The notes: a model not told the origin generated them from the sequence alone. 64,000 bases of DNA from Nymphaea colorata (GCF_008831285.2 NC_045140.1:14495796-14559795), one strand, 5' to 3'; shown: positions 12,223-45,251, counted from the first letter of the stretch. Numbers and translations are program-made.

Positions 12223-14239
12223 TATCGATCTGATCCCGCCACAAATTGTCAGTGTACTTCCTAATGAAGGGTTTCTGTGGTTGAACAACCTCGTAAGGTG
12301 AAATGGGCAGTGACCTGATCCTCTCTAACTCGTATAATACACTCTCCTCTCTGGGTTTCTAAAAACAATATAACTTGGTGTTGGTTTCCCTGTTCCTATT
12401 TGGGCGAGGGGTGAAGGTGGAATTTGAAATTGTCTGAATAATCCTGTGCTGATGACGATGTGTTGGAACACTTGCAGATGCCTTTGCCGTGGGCAGAGGG
12501 GCAGCCTTCGGTATAGGTTCAGATCCAGATCCAAAAACAGTTTCGGAATTTGTCGGATGTCAGTATAAAAAAATGCAAATGCTTTGCAACTTTGACAGTA
12601 GGTGTATCACCTTGACGCCTTTTTCAATTTTGCGGATGGCCAAGAAGCGCGAACAAGTTTTTTGTAGAAATTTGAAGCAACAGCCAGCGTACGGAAAACT
12701 TCATTGAAGATCGAAAACCCTTTTTCAGCAGTATATATGGGTTCAAAGCTTTTTCTCCTTGTAAAAGATCTATATTGTACGATCCAATGCACCTAAGAGC
12801 GTTAATATTTAATCAAAGATTTCCTAAAAGCATGACTTTTTGTTGGAGAATATAGTAAGGAGGGCAATGTGCATGCGCGTATATCAGTATAGGAGATGAA
12901 CCGTTTTATAAAAAGGAGAGGCGTAAACAGTCTGTCTAAGTACAGGTGAATGAGTGCAAGTTGGTCCCAAGAAACATTATTAAAAATTTTAAGACCTTTT
13001 TAGGATAAGCAAGCCGGTGTTAGGCAGACCTTTTACGAAATTATGCTAATGAAAAGCAGGCTTCATCATTGAACTCTATATCTTAAAGTGAAAAACTCGT
13101 GAAAGGCTGCATGAGGCAGCTTCACCAACCTATGATACACTTAGGTGGCTCTTTCTCTTGGCCTTTGCTTTGATCTAGTAAAGGACCGTAACACTTTTGT
13201 TGTGTGTAAGCCTCTTTTTTCTTTCCTTTTTCCTTTTCTCCCCCTCAACAATAGCATGATCAAGAAGCATTTACCATGTGCTGCCCATGCATAAGAGGCC
13301 AGATATTTGCTTCAATTCCGATTGAAGCAATCAGTGCAAATGTGACGGAAGTGCTTAATAGATTCCACAGTAGCTAGCACAGGCCATCGGGCGTGAACTA
13401 GCTTTTGTTGTGGTTTCTTGTTTTCTTTTCTCTGTCCTTCAGTTCAATATACTAACAAAAAACGTTACAGAGGAGGTTTGGGGTTTTCCTTTCTCTGCTG
13501 GGCTACCCATTTTCTTGTCTTAAAGAAATGGGATGACTCCTTAGGATTATAGGACAAAGCTTCACAGTTGTTCACATATACCAGACTTTCACCTACTTGT
13601 CTACTCGATGTAGACAACCTAACGAGTGCTTGAACTAGAGATTCTGCCATATCCAATATGGCCGGTTACAGAAGTGATCATCAAGTGACATGGAAAGTTG
13701 ATCTGCCCTATGGTACAGTGCCTGTTCTGTTTCGGGGAAACCATGAACATTCATCTTTGATCAAAGGCTGTTGTGTGGCGAGTACCAATGTGGGGGAGAT
13801 CTGACAAATTCCGACCCTTACCGGCCCCACCTATCCAATAGTACTGCTGCCCATCAGTGTGTGCACACCAGTTAGGAATCTTGACAAGGCATGTCCAGAA
13901 AACTCCAAGAAATAATAATGATGAAATAAAATAAAGAGACACTTAATTGGTCCAAGATTTGGTGCGAGAGTTGATAGATCTGTGTGTTCAGCTATTTCTA
14001 ATTCCCATCAGTAACGACAGATCATTGTCTGATAGCTCAGGCATCGGGGCCATGTGCAACTTTCATGAGGGCCACACCCTCCTCGTGTTGAAAGCTGTTT
14101 ACTGAGGAGTTGCTAGGATATCAGCTTTCTTGATTTTTCATGCTAGGATTCGTATATAAAATAGTCTAGCTGTTTGGCTCATAAAATAGTCTAGCAAGGC
14201 TGCAGGATTCATGTTTATAAAGCTTTTACACAATATCAT
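12223..14239. other. Intergenic, no supported gene
   Basis: No protein domain or RNA gene recognised. Open frames are short and overlap on both strands. Confidence 0.5.
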
Positions 14240-14485
14240 AATAATTTTTTTATGAAATGTACGTCATATGTGATCTAGGAAAAATAGAATTGCAGTAGAA
14301 ATCTAATTGGTTCCAAAGTTCAACCAGTAATCAATCCTTCCCCACAAACATAACTGAAGCATTATAATTTTTTTATGAAATGTACGTCATATGTGATCTA
14401 GGAAAAATAGAATTGCAGTAAAAATCTAATTGGTTCCAAAGTTCAACCAGTAATCAATCCTTCCCCACAAACATAACTGAAGCAT
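14240..14485. repeat. Tandem duplication, 2 x about 123 bp
   Basis: The unit taatttttttatgaaatgta at 14,242 recurs at 14,365. Both copies run through the same tail ending aacataactgaagcat. Nearly identical, so recent; non-coding. Confidence 0.92.
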
Positions 14486-16600
14486 CAGTGGGACGACGGA
14501 CTTGTTGGTCAATTAGTTTGTCGACATACATACACAGTTGTCAAGAGGATGCTTGATCATATTACCTTTAAACCAAGTAAAATATGTTGGAGTGAACTGG
14601 CAACTCAAACTTAATTATATGATCGAGCTTTGGTTGGCCTGTCACAAGAATGAACTAAGCTCGATTCTCTCGAGTAGTTCATTTTCCAGCTTGGCCGCAT
14701 GGCGATTAATGTGGAGAAAGTACTGGTAGCGGTTGATTTGTAGGTAGACCCGAGCAAGGGAACTCGCCGTCTGCGTAGTACATGCTTTGGTGCTCTTGGG
14801 GTAGGTTTCTCCACGAGTTCCTACCTCCTCTACACAATATTTTGCAACTACTAGACCCGTCCTCCTTCACACACAACCCATGTCTGGTACTGTAAGTGGC
14901 AGGGATGCAACACCCCGGCAGAGAAAAAGATGGCAATTATTGAAAAAGAAGGAAGCACTCCTTTTCCGATTATGCCTTTTGCTGATTTTCATCCCTCCTT
15001 TTTTTCTTATGAGCATTATTAGTCCAAGAAACAGAAAGTAGAAAGCAGAAAATGATAATTTTCTACACCCCTTTTTGCTTTCGTTTCCCACTCTAGTGAC
15101 CGGCAAAGACATTAATAAGAAAAATCCAGGGGATTGCCAATCTCTATTCCTCACGTTTTTGCTCCCTCTCGATACCACTCGCTCTTGAGACTGATGATCC
15201 CCTTCTTGGGGAAAAAGGGTGCTCGGTATCACACCCTTCAAATCCAAAGAAAAGAAAGTAGGGGGAGTTTCTTTTGCTTAGTGGAAGCTGAAGAATCTTA
15301 GTGTAAAGTGTTCTTCGAGGCAGCTTTGCCGTACCTACACGTGCGACTCACACAAGAGTTGGCACTGGAAAAAGTTTGCAAGTTTTCTTGACGCGGGCCC
15401 GTTTAGCCTTTTTGCAGCCTTGTGCTTGTGCAAAGAAAGTTGTAAGAATAATTCCTCTCTCTCTCTCTCTCTCTCTCTTACTTTCCACTGCATCCATATC
15501 GCTTGGTTGAAACTCGAAATAAAACAAGTTGAGGGAGCAGCTGAATGGTCTGGTTAAAGGAAATGAAGAGGTCTTAGACATCATGGCCTCCAGCAATCTT
15601 GGTCCAAGCAAGCAATGATCCCACGGATGCCCACGTCTCCAAGATTTTACAGATTGCTAACCCCCTCAGGAAGATGACAACATTTTTCAACTTTACGCTG
15701 ATATGGTACGATCAGTCTATTACAAAAAACATCTCTTTAAACATCTACATGAATCAACTAATTAAAGTGTTTAGATGAGTAGACATCTCTCTCTCTTACA
15801 CATTGAACCATTGTCGACCTATTTCAAAATTATGTGGGCTGCGAAGCGCACAAGTCTACAAAAAGTAGTAAGAATACCACCTTCGACTCCTTTTTAATGC
15901 TTAAGCAACAGCGACGAATGTGGCTGCTCTTCACGTGATATGGGTTCCGGTCTTGCAGTCCACCCACCTTCCAAAAGCAAATTTCCAGCATCGAACGCCA
16001 CCAACGAAACCCTCCTGGGGTTCGAGATACGGGAAGGGCACTGGGCGTGGCAGTGCATTCAACAGCAAGGCCTGTAGATTTGTGCTTATAGCGCTCTTCA
16101 TACTAACTCAAACAGGCATTTCATTTGATGAGGGCTTTCCTCCATTCTACCTTAAGCACGTATGCCAGGTGATTGGACGATCAAGAAATAACAAAGTAGA
16201 ACATTTGATATAAATTTTTTCTGTAATCATGACAGCGATGATATATAAGTTAAGGGTACATTCCGTGGCAAAATCATCCGGACTACCGGACAGTCGAATC
16301 TTATCATCCTGTCAATAATTAATGGAGTGCTCAGACAAGGCGCTAGAGGGGATGAAGAGGCGCCTACTCTTTTGTGGAACAGTTTCGCTGGGGAGGCAGT
16401 GGCACCTCACAGGCACCAACTTCAAGGAGTCTGGCACAGGAAGTCTGGGTCTCGAACAAACAAACTGTGATTGCAGTTCAAAAAGTATTATATGATTGGT
16501 TGGTATTGGTTTCCCTTGCGGTTTGTGGTCCGCACAATGTGATGAAAAAAGCATTAATTATTTTCAGAAAACATCTCATTAGGTTGTCTTGTTGGCTAGC
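14486..16600. other. Intergenic upstream of the MYB gene, no supported gene
   Basis: Holds a (CT)n run at 15,453-15,479 and AT-rich DNA. The last few hundred bases are the likely MYB promoter. Overlapping open frames near 14,600-15,250 have no recognisable domain. Confidence 0.5.
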
Positions 16601-16602
16601 TG

Positions 16603-16610
16603 TATATAAA
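16603..16610 (+). promoter_or_regulatory. Probable TATA box of the MYB gene
   Basis: tatataaa lies 91-98 bases before the ATG at 16,701, which leaves a plausible 5' leader of about 60 bases. Position and sequence fit a plant core promoter; no transcript data confirm it. Confidence 0.5.
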
Positions 16611-16700
16611 GTCCTTCTTGTCACTTCCGGTGCTTGAGGATATTCATTCGAAATTCCCTTTTGGAATAGGTGAGTGTGATAGGCATTGGGAGGTGCAGGC

Positions 16701-18372
16701 ATGGTGGGTGTGGAAAAGAAAGAGAACGCCAAGAAGGAGCTTAACAAAGGGCCCTGGAAAGCTGAAGAGGACAGGCTTCTAATGAAGTACGTTGAGGCTC
16801 ATGGGGAAGGGAAGTGGGCGACCGTCTCCAAGAGATCAGGTGTAGTTTCTGAAGACTCAAAACGCCATAGAAATTGCTCTCCTAACCTCTGAGTACTTAC
16901 TCAACCAAAATAGCTGTGTTTCCATTGCGAATCGTTAGGGCTCTGTTCCAACGAGGAGATCTTAAGCTTCCTGCCACCTCACATGGACACTCTTTTTGGA
17001 TGTTCTCGATCCAGACTTTGAATAATATTAGCCATTTCAATGCTGAGACAGATTCGAGTTGACAAGTGTTCAGTTACTGAAGGTCCTCATGGAGTCAGCA
17101 AATGAATCACCTTCTCACGAAGAACCGCGCGCACTCTTATGTGCTTTTGCCATGAACTCCGCTTTCCTCTCGCAGGAGCGGAGCATAACGATACATCTGT
17201 CTGTTTTCTTGTTGCATGATAGCTTTATGATGCATCTTCGTTTACGCAAGTGCGTGAAATTAAGTACGATGTAAGTGTATTCCGCGGTTTCCGCCCTAAC
17301 TGTTCATGATACTTGTGCGTTTGCAATATATATTGGAACGCAAACATTTAGGGTCTCCCCTCTACTGCCATCAACGCTAACAAGGTTGTAGGTAAAAATG
17401 GACTCAGTTCATCCTTTCTGACAGGTACAGTTCAATGAGATATTGAACTCTATCTGTCGCTTGTGCTAGCAACTTTTTTAGAGTGGTCATGCTTTCCGAA
17501 TAAGCATTTCATTTTCTACTCCATTTACATCACTAAATTAGCGTGCTCTGCAGGACTATTGCGAGGAGGAAAAAGCTGCAGGTTAAGATGGATGAATCAC
17601 CTAAGACCAAACCTGAAGCATGGTGGAATGTCTGAGGAGGAAGAAGATCTAATCATCCGATTGCATAAGCTGCTAGGCAATAGGTAAATCAATATCGTTT
17701 CTTTTCTTTCTGATACAGAACCGCATGTTGTCAGGTGTTCATTTTAATCTTAACTCTGCATGCATCAAAATCGCAAGGTGGTCATTGATTGCTGGTCGTC
17801 TTCCCGGCCGGACTGATAATGATGTCAAGAACCACTGGAACACTCGTTTGAGCAAGAAGCTAGGGACAAGAAAGACTTCCTTTAAGCCCGCGTGGACCTC
17901 CGTTCGAACTCACCAAGGCAAGGGAAAGAGGCAGCTGAGTGCAGCCAAGGAGTCCAGTCCAGAACCAATGGCGGCACAAGAACCATTATTCATGGAAGAG
18001 GTCAAGGAAGAGGTCTTGCATGGAGACCTCAATCCCATATTCAGTAATAATCACAACGAGATCACGAAGGATGAAGGCGCCAACGACAAAGGGAACGACC
18101 AGAACAACAATGTGATAAATACCGAAAACGATAACAATGGTGATGATAAGGACAATGAATGGAGTTCGTATGTGGAATGTGATGCAGTGTTGCTTCATGA
18201 GCCATACCTTCCAGCCTTGGACTCCATGGATTTGCTGGAGCCCTTTGGTTACGGCATGGAATATATGCCTTGGGATTTCACTGATCAGTATGACCTTGGT
18301 AACTTCTCCCATTACGTTAATGACGACAACTTCAGTGGCTTGGGCCTGCATAGGTTCTATGACAATACATGA
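16701..18372 (+). CDS. R2R3-MYB transcription factor with bHLH-interaction motif
   Basis: DNA-binding transcription factor. Exons 16,701-16,839, 17,554-17,683 and 17,778-18,372 (139, 130 and 595 nt) give 287 residues in one frame. The 139/130-nt first exons are typical of plant R2R3-MYB genes. R2 has Trp19, Trp39, Trp59; R3 has Met72 in the first helix and Trp91, Trp110. The R3 motif D78-L79-x2-R82-x3-L86-x6-L93-x3-R97 matches the signature for binding R/B-like bHLH partners, as in WER/GL1, anthocyanin and tannin MYBs. The tail is Asn/Asp-rich and acidic, ending with [14 protein letters not shown], and is probably an activation region. Odd: in R2 the usual RCGKSC reads RGGKSC, so the first conserved Cys is Gly51. 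Exact subgroup is unclear; WER/MYB5-like is my best reading. A TTG codon lies upstream in frame, but the ATG at 16,701 is the natural start. Confidence 0.95.
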
Positions 18373-20469
18373 TCAGAACGGGAGGCTTCTCTCTGATTGT
18401 TCTTTCTTTGTGGTCTTTTTCTTTGTTGGTGTTCTCTTTTATTTTACCCGTGGAGTTGTAAATCCAGAGTCGACCGGTGAAGCTACTGCTCTAATATAAA
18501 TGCAATAGCTTCTTTCTTTTCTTTTTTTCTTTTCTTTAGGGAGTTGTTGCGAGTCCATTGAAGCTACTGCTGCTTTAGAAAATGCAATAGCTGATCGTAA
18601 GAACCGAGCTAGATGGTCCTGTCATTTGTTGTGTTTGCATGTTAATCAATCGGTCAATCTCCATTAAGCCGAAGAAAAAGGCAGTCTATTTGTGTAAGGC
18701 CAAGTAGACCCTTCGTCAAAGGAGGGCAGATTCTGGTTTCTTGAAATATTAACTTGGGAACTGTGATTCTGCTGCGACGTACTATACTTTGGGACAACTG
18801 TTCTCTTTAGGAAAAGTGCCTTTTCTTTCTTCCGGCCGCCTGCTAAAGCGATATTAAAAAGGAAGAGGGTTAATTTAACTCAAATCGTGTAACTTTTTTC
18901 AGGAAATTCTTCTCATGGGATGTTCCTTTCTCAGTCGTATTGGCTTGCATGCACAGAACTTGAATTCAACAACCATATGCCATAGGACCATCTTTCTCTT
19001 TGTTCGATAGCTTCTTTGGAGATAGAAATATGGTTTCTATGCACTTTGTAAAGCATTATATATCGTGGGGTTGCAAGCCCTACAAGTTGTTCCGAACCTC
19101 CTCTTGGCCGTTTTCAGGTGGCATTGGGCACAAGCAGAAAAATGATGCTTGAGGGCTATTTCTTCCCCCTTCTTGGAAAGTAGAGAAACCATGTTAGCAA
19201 CTGTCCTGCCCATGGCTTCCTACGGCGGATAAGGTGGTCGCTAGAATGGAGTTTCTGTGGTACCAAATGCGCCTACGGGACGTGTTGGAAATTAGCGCTC
19301 CCCACGGCGTACATTTCTTTTAACGGGATACAAAAGGCTTGCAGCAAACAAGGTGTAGATGGTCCTGTCCAGCGTTAGGCAAAGCCTGGCACCATAGCTG
19401 GTTAAGCACTATACGAAAATCGGGGAATAGGAGACGACGCATTATACAAACCGAGGATTCGTTTTGGTTCAAGGAGCCTATGGTAATTAGAAAAGCCAAA
19501 AATCGCAGGACACTAGTTGGGACATTATGGCAGCTTTCACACAAAGGAGAATCATTACCATGCATATCGTACAAATCTTGATTATCACTGTCAATAATGA
19601 CTCATCTCGAATGCTCTAGATTAAAAGCTTTTCTGCATTAGAGTTTGGGGTCTCTTCAGGGTGAAGACTTACTCGGATCTGATTTAGGTGGGCCAAAAAG
19701 ACATGGGGATGATAGCCCTGGCCTTTTTCCGTTCGCAGAGTTACATACAGACAAGGCAAGTATAAAAGGAATTAGGAAGTCTTTGAACATACGTAACTTT
19801 GAGCCTACATGGAGCGTCTGCCATGTATCTACTTTCTTTCACACTTGATGGAGCTTAACCATGTCACAACAAAAGCAAAAAAAAGTTCCGTTTGGTGCAT
19901 GTCTCTCTCCTCTCTTTCTCTTGTCGAGAGGGGAAAAAAAGAAACTGAAGAACTTTAATCATTCTCTGAAAAGTAGATCCTGCTTGGCAAATTTTCCATC
20001 GGATAAGCTTTTAAGACCTGTCTCCTTTACTGTCTTTTCCTTTTTTCTCCCTTTTCCTGCTGGCAGTGGGATCTGCTTCAGTGAAGAAATACATATACAC
20101 AAAATTAGGAATAGATTGTCATTGACGCAGTTTTCATTGGCAGGTGCCAGTTGTGACGCCAAGATTTTTTTTTTATTACGAACGGCAATTGGCCACTCAA
20201 TCATCCGCATGTCAATTCCTAATTATTCCTTGTTACTGCATATAGAATCAAGTGCTAATAAAACAGAATCATGGTGTCCTCTGAGAAGTTGTTTGATTGA
20301 GGAAACGCAACGTTGTTTGGACGCTGGTATGCTGCACATCGTGGGGTCACTGTAACGCACAAGCGATGGAGGCGGTGCAGCAGCAGACATGGCCGAAAGC
20401 TCGCCTCCCATGTGATCCGAATTTATCAAATCCAATGCTTCACACAAATGGGTGGAACAACTGAATCAG

Positions 20470-20501
<32 letters not shown>

Positions 20502-21010
20502 GGCCGGCCTGTCCATAGGCCACTTTAGCAAACAGAAGCCAGTCCAATAATTGTGTCTTTGAAATGCCATTATACGTACAGCCATTCATAGAAAACCTTT
20601 CCTGGTATTCCAGGACAGCTACCAAACAGCATCCCAGGTCTGCACCCAAGATCTGAAGTCCTTTGCTTGAATCAGCCAACCTCTCCATCAAGTATGGTAT
20701 GCTAAGCCTGTCGCTTAGTGCAGGCAACTCAAATTCAAATGCCCATCACATCATCTGAGGGAGAACGGTGAACCCCGATGTAAACAAATTTCAAAGCCCC
20801 ATGCCCTTGAAGAGGGGTTTCTCTGTGCTATACTTCAGAGACACCAATCTAAAACCATAAATTTGCATGTTGGAACCTAGGTCTAAGGTCCATTTATATC
20901 TGGCAGCCCCACGAGACTCTCATCACTGCCCCAAAGTCAATTGTAAATTTGTTAACTATGTATTTAACATTCAATGGAACAAAAATTATGGTTTCGTCAC
21001 TAGGCTATAG
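18373..21010. other. Intergenic downstream of MYB, no supported gene
   Basis: The MYB 3' UTR probably occupies the first 100-200 bases. Further on there are short overlapping open frames, a (GA)n run at 20,468-20,501 and no recognisable domain. Parts near 19,200-19,560 look weakly coding-like on the minus strand and could be LINE debris, but I cannot show it. Confidence 0.45.
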
Positions 21011-21211
21011 GCAACCACCAAAACGAGACTTGCCCGTTATGTGGCTTCCGCACAAACATTTTTGAAGGATAAACAATTCTTGGTTGTTGGTATGACCGAC
21101 CGGATCCCCCACCTCCTGTCTTCCTTAAACGCGGCTCTTCCTCATGGGTTCAAGATATCTGCGATTGACATGCGGTCGGTGGGAAGGATAAACAATTCTT
21201 GCTTGTTGATC
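21011..21211 (+). other. Unidentified coding-like fragment between two 26-bp direct repeats
   Basis: A frame open from just after a stop at 21,008-21,010 reads ARYVASAQTFLKDKQFLVVG, then MTDRIPHLLSSLNAALPHGF, with coding-like codon use. It ends at a TAG at 21,212. There is no ATG near the start. A 26-bp sequence beginning gaaggataaacaattcttg occurs at 21,064 and 21,183 with one mismatch. I do not recognise the protein; a relic exon or chance are both possible. Confidence 0.2.
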
Positions 21212-22249
21212 TAGCCATGAGCTCCTTGCATCCATCAAGAGAGAGAGATTTCCATAGAATAACGGGAGACCAAGATACTGGGTGGAAGAGAAGCCCTTAC
21301 TGGTCTAAGACTGATCTTATTCTAACAATGAGAACCTCATCCTGGTGGGGAGGAATAATTGTATATTTGTGGTGGTTGATTTTAAGCCTCGCATGCTGGC
21401 ACAAGCCATCAAAGAAGTTAGCAATTTCCCGAAAGAAGGAACACTGGCTTTGTTAAAAGGGAGAACATCAGTCTGCAAAAGCAAGCATGCCAAGACTTCT
21501 ACCTCCTATAGTGAAACAGGAGTGACAATCCTCTTCTGTCGCTGCCTGAGAGGGTCTTCATGGTGGAGGCCTCCCTTGATATCTGATATCAAAGAAGGAG
21601 CCAATTCTACCGTTAATCATAACTACGGCTGAGGCAGTAGGGACACAATTGTCACACTCGGCCTTCAAGACTCCTACGCACTTCCTCTTCCCCGGAGGGC
21701 CTCCAATCGAAGGGTCACCATAGCGCTCATTTGAGATCTCCCGCAGAGGACAACATCCTAGGATCCCCACCCATCGCTCAGCCCACGCACCATCCACTCC
21801 TGCCTTTGGAGCGTCGACCTCTGCTGCTACTGGCCCCACCATCCTTTCTCCCCATCTGCTGCTCCTGTTCTCTTACTCTGAAAGTGAAGTCGGAGGCACC
21901 TCATCCACCGTCTCAATCTTGCATGTAAATTCTAAGAAAGGATTTGTTGAACTGCTCTAGTTTTTTCCCCCGAGCTATCTTCCTTGAAATGGATTGCACC
22001 CCTGGCTCCGCCTGAACGACTGAAGGCCTCCTTAATTCTGCCCGTTTGGTCCTCGCAACGTTTCTCAATCTGAAGAGGAGACCTATCTTTTGTCTCCCAC
22101 ATTTTGGGCTTCTTCCAACAGCAATACCAATTTATTTTAAGATTGAACATGTTGAATAGTTCTGGTCATGTTCAAAGTCAACCTAGCCTCGTCGGCATCC
22201 TCCCTAGTGAATGTTTTCTTTCTCAACATTCTGGCTGTTTAGTGCAATA

Positions 22250-22820
22250 AGAGGGCAGGATTTGACAGATACGAATTTACACCGCATTGCCTGCAGAAAC
22301 GCATGCAGCTTTCGTAAATGACAGTGTGGGCGAGGACCAGGTCTTTGCCCAACACAAGATCCACCTCAAGCTGACAGGAGCGTCTACGCATATACGGGCA
22401 AAACCTTTCCTCTCGATTTTCTTCGTTGGGACATCAACCTCTAATAGCCCCCCTGAAGGCTTGCAATCACGGCCTGGAAAACCTTGTTGTTCCAAAACTC
22501 CAACTCCAGCTTCAAATCAAGCAGCTGGACCCAAAAGAATGGGCTGACTACTGGATCAAGGGAGAATGGTTGCCTAGCAACCATCTCTTTGCAAGCAAAG
22601 GCTCCCTTCGATAAACCAGGTCTGTTTCTTCAAAAGCAACGAGAGCTCGAACTTTCAGCTGATTCTAACCAAAAAGTCCCCTTTGCCTAGGAACTGGTCG
22701 TCGATCACCCCCTCCCAAATCGCACCCAGCTTTCTGAATACCTCCAGATAGTTGATTCTTGCTTTGCCTTTGAGACCCAAGATGCCCATGGCTACCCACT
22801 GAAATGGGCGCTTCATCTAC
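22250..22820 (-). pseudogene. Decayed L1-type LINE ORF1 (DUF4283 / zinc-knuckle region)
   Basis: Minus-strand reading frames, joined across at least two frame changes and in-frame stops, give the layout of plant L1-type ORF1 proteins. In order they are: GKARINYLEVFRKLGAIWEG, FLGKGDFLVRIS, QTWFIEGSLCLQRDG, FFWVQLLDLKLELEFWNNKV, then LEVDVPTKKIERKGFARICV, and finally VIYESCMRFCRQCG. These match the DUF4283 pattern (..flvrF.., ..W..l..lP.e.W.., ..vD..T.....fARvCV..) followed by the start of a CCHC-type knuckle (YE..p.fC..CG). The frameshifts show that it is dead. No reverse transcriptase region could be recognised downstream. Confidence 0.7.
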
Positions 22821-23350
22821 TCATATTCATCTTTAGGAATGAAGATTCCCATCGCCCATCGACTTCTTCAACCTTGCGCGGCACCTCCTCAAGATTCTGA
22901 TCTTTCTGCTCTCCAGCCACGCAATGGAGGAAAGTCCTCCCTGAATTCAATGTCCATACCCCTCCTTCCGTCTCAGGCATCAAATCTTCCCTCCCCTACC
23001 GGGAGCTCCCATTTCAGCCATAACACGGTCACGACATAGAAACACTAGCAGAGAGAGTTTTCGACATCCCCAATCCAGTGCCTCAAACAAGTCGTTCTAA
23101 AGATGATTTTTTGAATAAGAAAGCGTCTCAATTTAGCAAAGATTTTAATGTAAGGAAATGTGTCTACCCGTTTAAAGGAGATTTTCATCCACAATAAGGA
23201 TAACTTCCATAACTAGAAAAGCACGCAGTTTTGTTTGTAGGCGTGCTAGCAACTTGCACATATACATGGACACTAGCAGCATAGCTGCTCAATTACGTTA
23301 GCATGAATAAAAAAAATTACCCAAAAATAGAAAGAACTTTACATGAAAAT
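22821..23350. other. Short intergenic gap 3' of the TBC gene
   Basis: Contains the upstream end of the LINE debris and probably the TBC gene's 3' UTR (minus strand). No other feature is seen. Confidence 0.5.
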
Positions 23351-43415
<20,065 letters not shown>

Positions 43416-43677
43416 GTCAATCGAAGAAGCCAATCCGATCGGCTAGATGATTTCGAGAAGAATTATTGGAATGGGACCCGATTGGCGGATAGTTGGTGAT
43501 CGTTTCTTCTCGGGGAAGCAACCTAACAGTTTAGCGAACGAATACGCTATAACGCGGTTTCGGCGGGTTGCTTCGCGGGTCGAGGGAAATATACGGCATA
43601 TCACCGAAGTGACGCAAGAGCCACCACAGCAGCATATAAGGAACTAAACTGCTTAGTTAGAGACCACCTGCGTAAGG

Positions 43678-44659
43678 GATGAAAAACGAGGCCTCCCATA
43701 TTTTTTGTTAAAAGTATATCCCAAACAAAATATCAACATTTATAAACATGACTTAACATAAAATATGTCATAATTTAAATTGTTTTTATGTTTTTTTTCT
43801 TTCTAGTGAAATTTTGACCACGTTATAAGAGCTGTTCATTTTTATTATGATAAATGACTGATTGGCTTGAAAAATATTAAATTAATATGTGTTTTTCATT
43901 AAAGAATCTTTAAATTATATTAACATGTTGGACTGTTAAAAAAAAGTATCTAAATAATCAAGTTTGAGGTGTTTGATTTTTATCCCTAATCTAGTCTTCA
44001 CAGTTCTATCAATTATTATTATTATCTGTATCACTATTCTATGTGCACCCTGACATAATACATGCCTTTTTTGTTGACTCAATAGAAAATTGTATGTTGA
44101 TGGTCGAAATGTTGGTGATACATAGAAGGGTGCCCAGTATGTTGCACCTCAACAAAAAAAGTTACCTGTTGCCTTATTCAACATAGCGATCGTCACTCGT
44201 GGCTAACATGACAACTCCATACCAGAATCTTATGACTAGTGCTGTGTTATAACATTCTTAATAAGGCCAACACTTTTAACTTTCCATGCAGCTAAGAACC
44301 TTTTGTGACCAAATCCAAACACCAGTCCTCCTTTGTCTTGCCTTGGAACAATGGAACGCTTAAATTATTTCAAAGGGAATAAGTCCACTCCTCAACCAAG
44401 AACGTCCCACAAACTATATAACAGTATATATATATATATATATAACCAATACAACCAACCACTTAACGTGTTATTTATAAGTCCTAAAATTCTTTATAAT
44501 TTTAAACACATGAATAAACTTTTCAAAATGGGGCATTACAGTCCACCTTGTTTAAGGTACATATGTCTGGAACCGAGGTATGAGTGTTGAAGCGGTTTTG
44601 ATACCACAATAAAAATTTGAACTACTCTTATATAAAGCTTGGGCCTCTAGTTGATGGAA
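43678..44659. repeat. Left arm of an imperfect palindrome of about 1 kb
   Basis: From gatgaaaaacgaggcctccc rightward, this arm is the reverse complement of 46,218 down to 45,128, with scattered substitutions and one gap of about 100 bases around an (AT)n run. It starts about 260 bases upstream of the TBC start codon. It contains a reverse-strand primer-binding-like site, ggttttgatacca, at 44,594-44,606. Confidence 0.92.
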
Positions 44660-45013
44660 CATAATTGTTATTGTTTCATGAATCACATATTTCTTATTCA
44701 AGTCACACTTGCTATTTGGGTCACCCTGTATGAAGATTTGACTCCTTTCTACTGTCAATTGACCCATCCAAGATAAAAAAAAAAAAAAAAAAGTTACGCA
44801 TTTGGGGTCGAACACAATAATCATATGTTTGGACTTGAAAAGGCTAAAATGCTCACTAGTTAAGAAGGACCCCCTACATAAGCAGAAATAAATCAAAGTT
44901 GGGAAAGGTTTCTCTTCTTAAGCTTTTTTATAAATTAAAATAATGAATAATTAGTTCAACACTCAGACTTGAGGCCCTACAAGTGATGATGCATGTAACT
45001 AAATGGGGTGAAT

Positions 45014-45251
45014 TGTAACACCTCACTTTTAAAAGTTTCATGATATATATCTATAGGAACAATATTAGGGGACTTAGTAAAGGGGTTAATAAGTGGTTAG
45101 TTATTTTAGCCCTTTGATGTTGAAATCCATCAACTAGAGGCCCAAGCTTTATATAAGAGTAGATCAAGTTTTTATCGTGGTATCAGAACCGCTTCAACAC
45201 TCATACCTGGGTTCCACACATGTACACATATGTACCTTAAACAAGGTGGAC
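45014..45251 (+). mobile_element. TRIM-like LTR retroelement remnant with tRNA-Met-type primer-binding site
   Basis: An LTR-like unit starts tgtaacacctcac at 45,014 and carries a TATA-like tatataag at 45,150. It is followed at 45,178-45,190 by tggtatcagaacc, close to the initiator tRNA-Met primer site TGGTATCAGAGC. At 45,252 a second unit starts tgtaatgccccattttgaaa, similar to the first. LTR of about 164 bp plus about 74 bp internal would fit a TRIM. The LTR does not end in CA next to the site, so this is not certain. Confidence 0.4.

Noticed and set aside
17986-18351. 121-codon minus-strand frame opposite MYB exon 3
   Set aside because: Antisense shadow of the MYB C-terminal exon, with no domain and no independent evidence.
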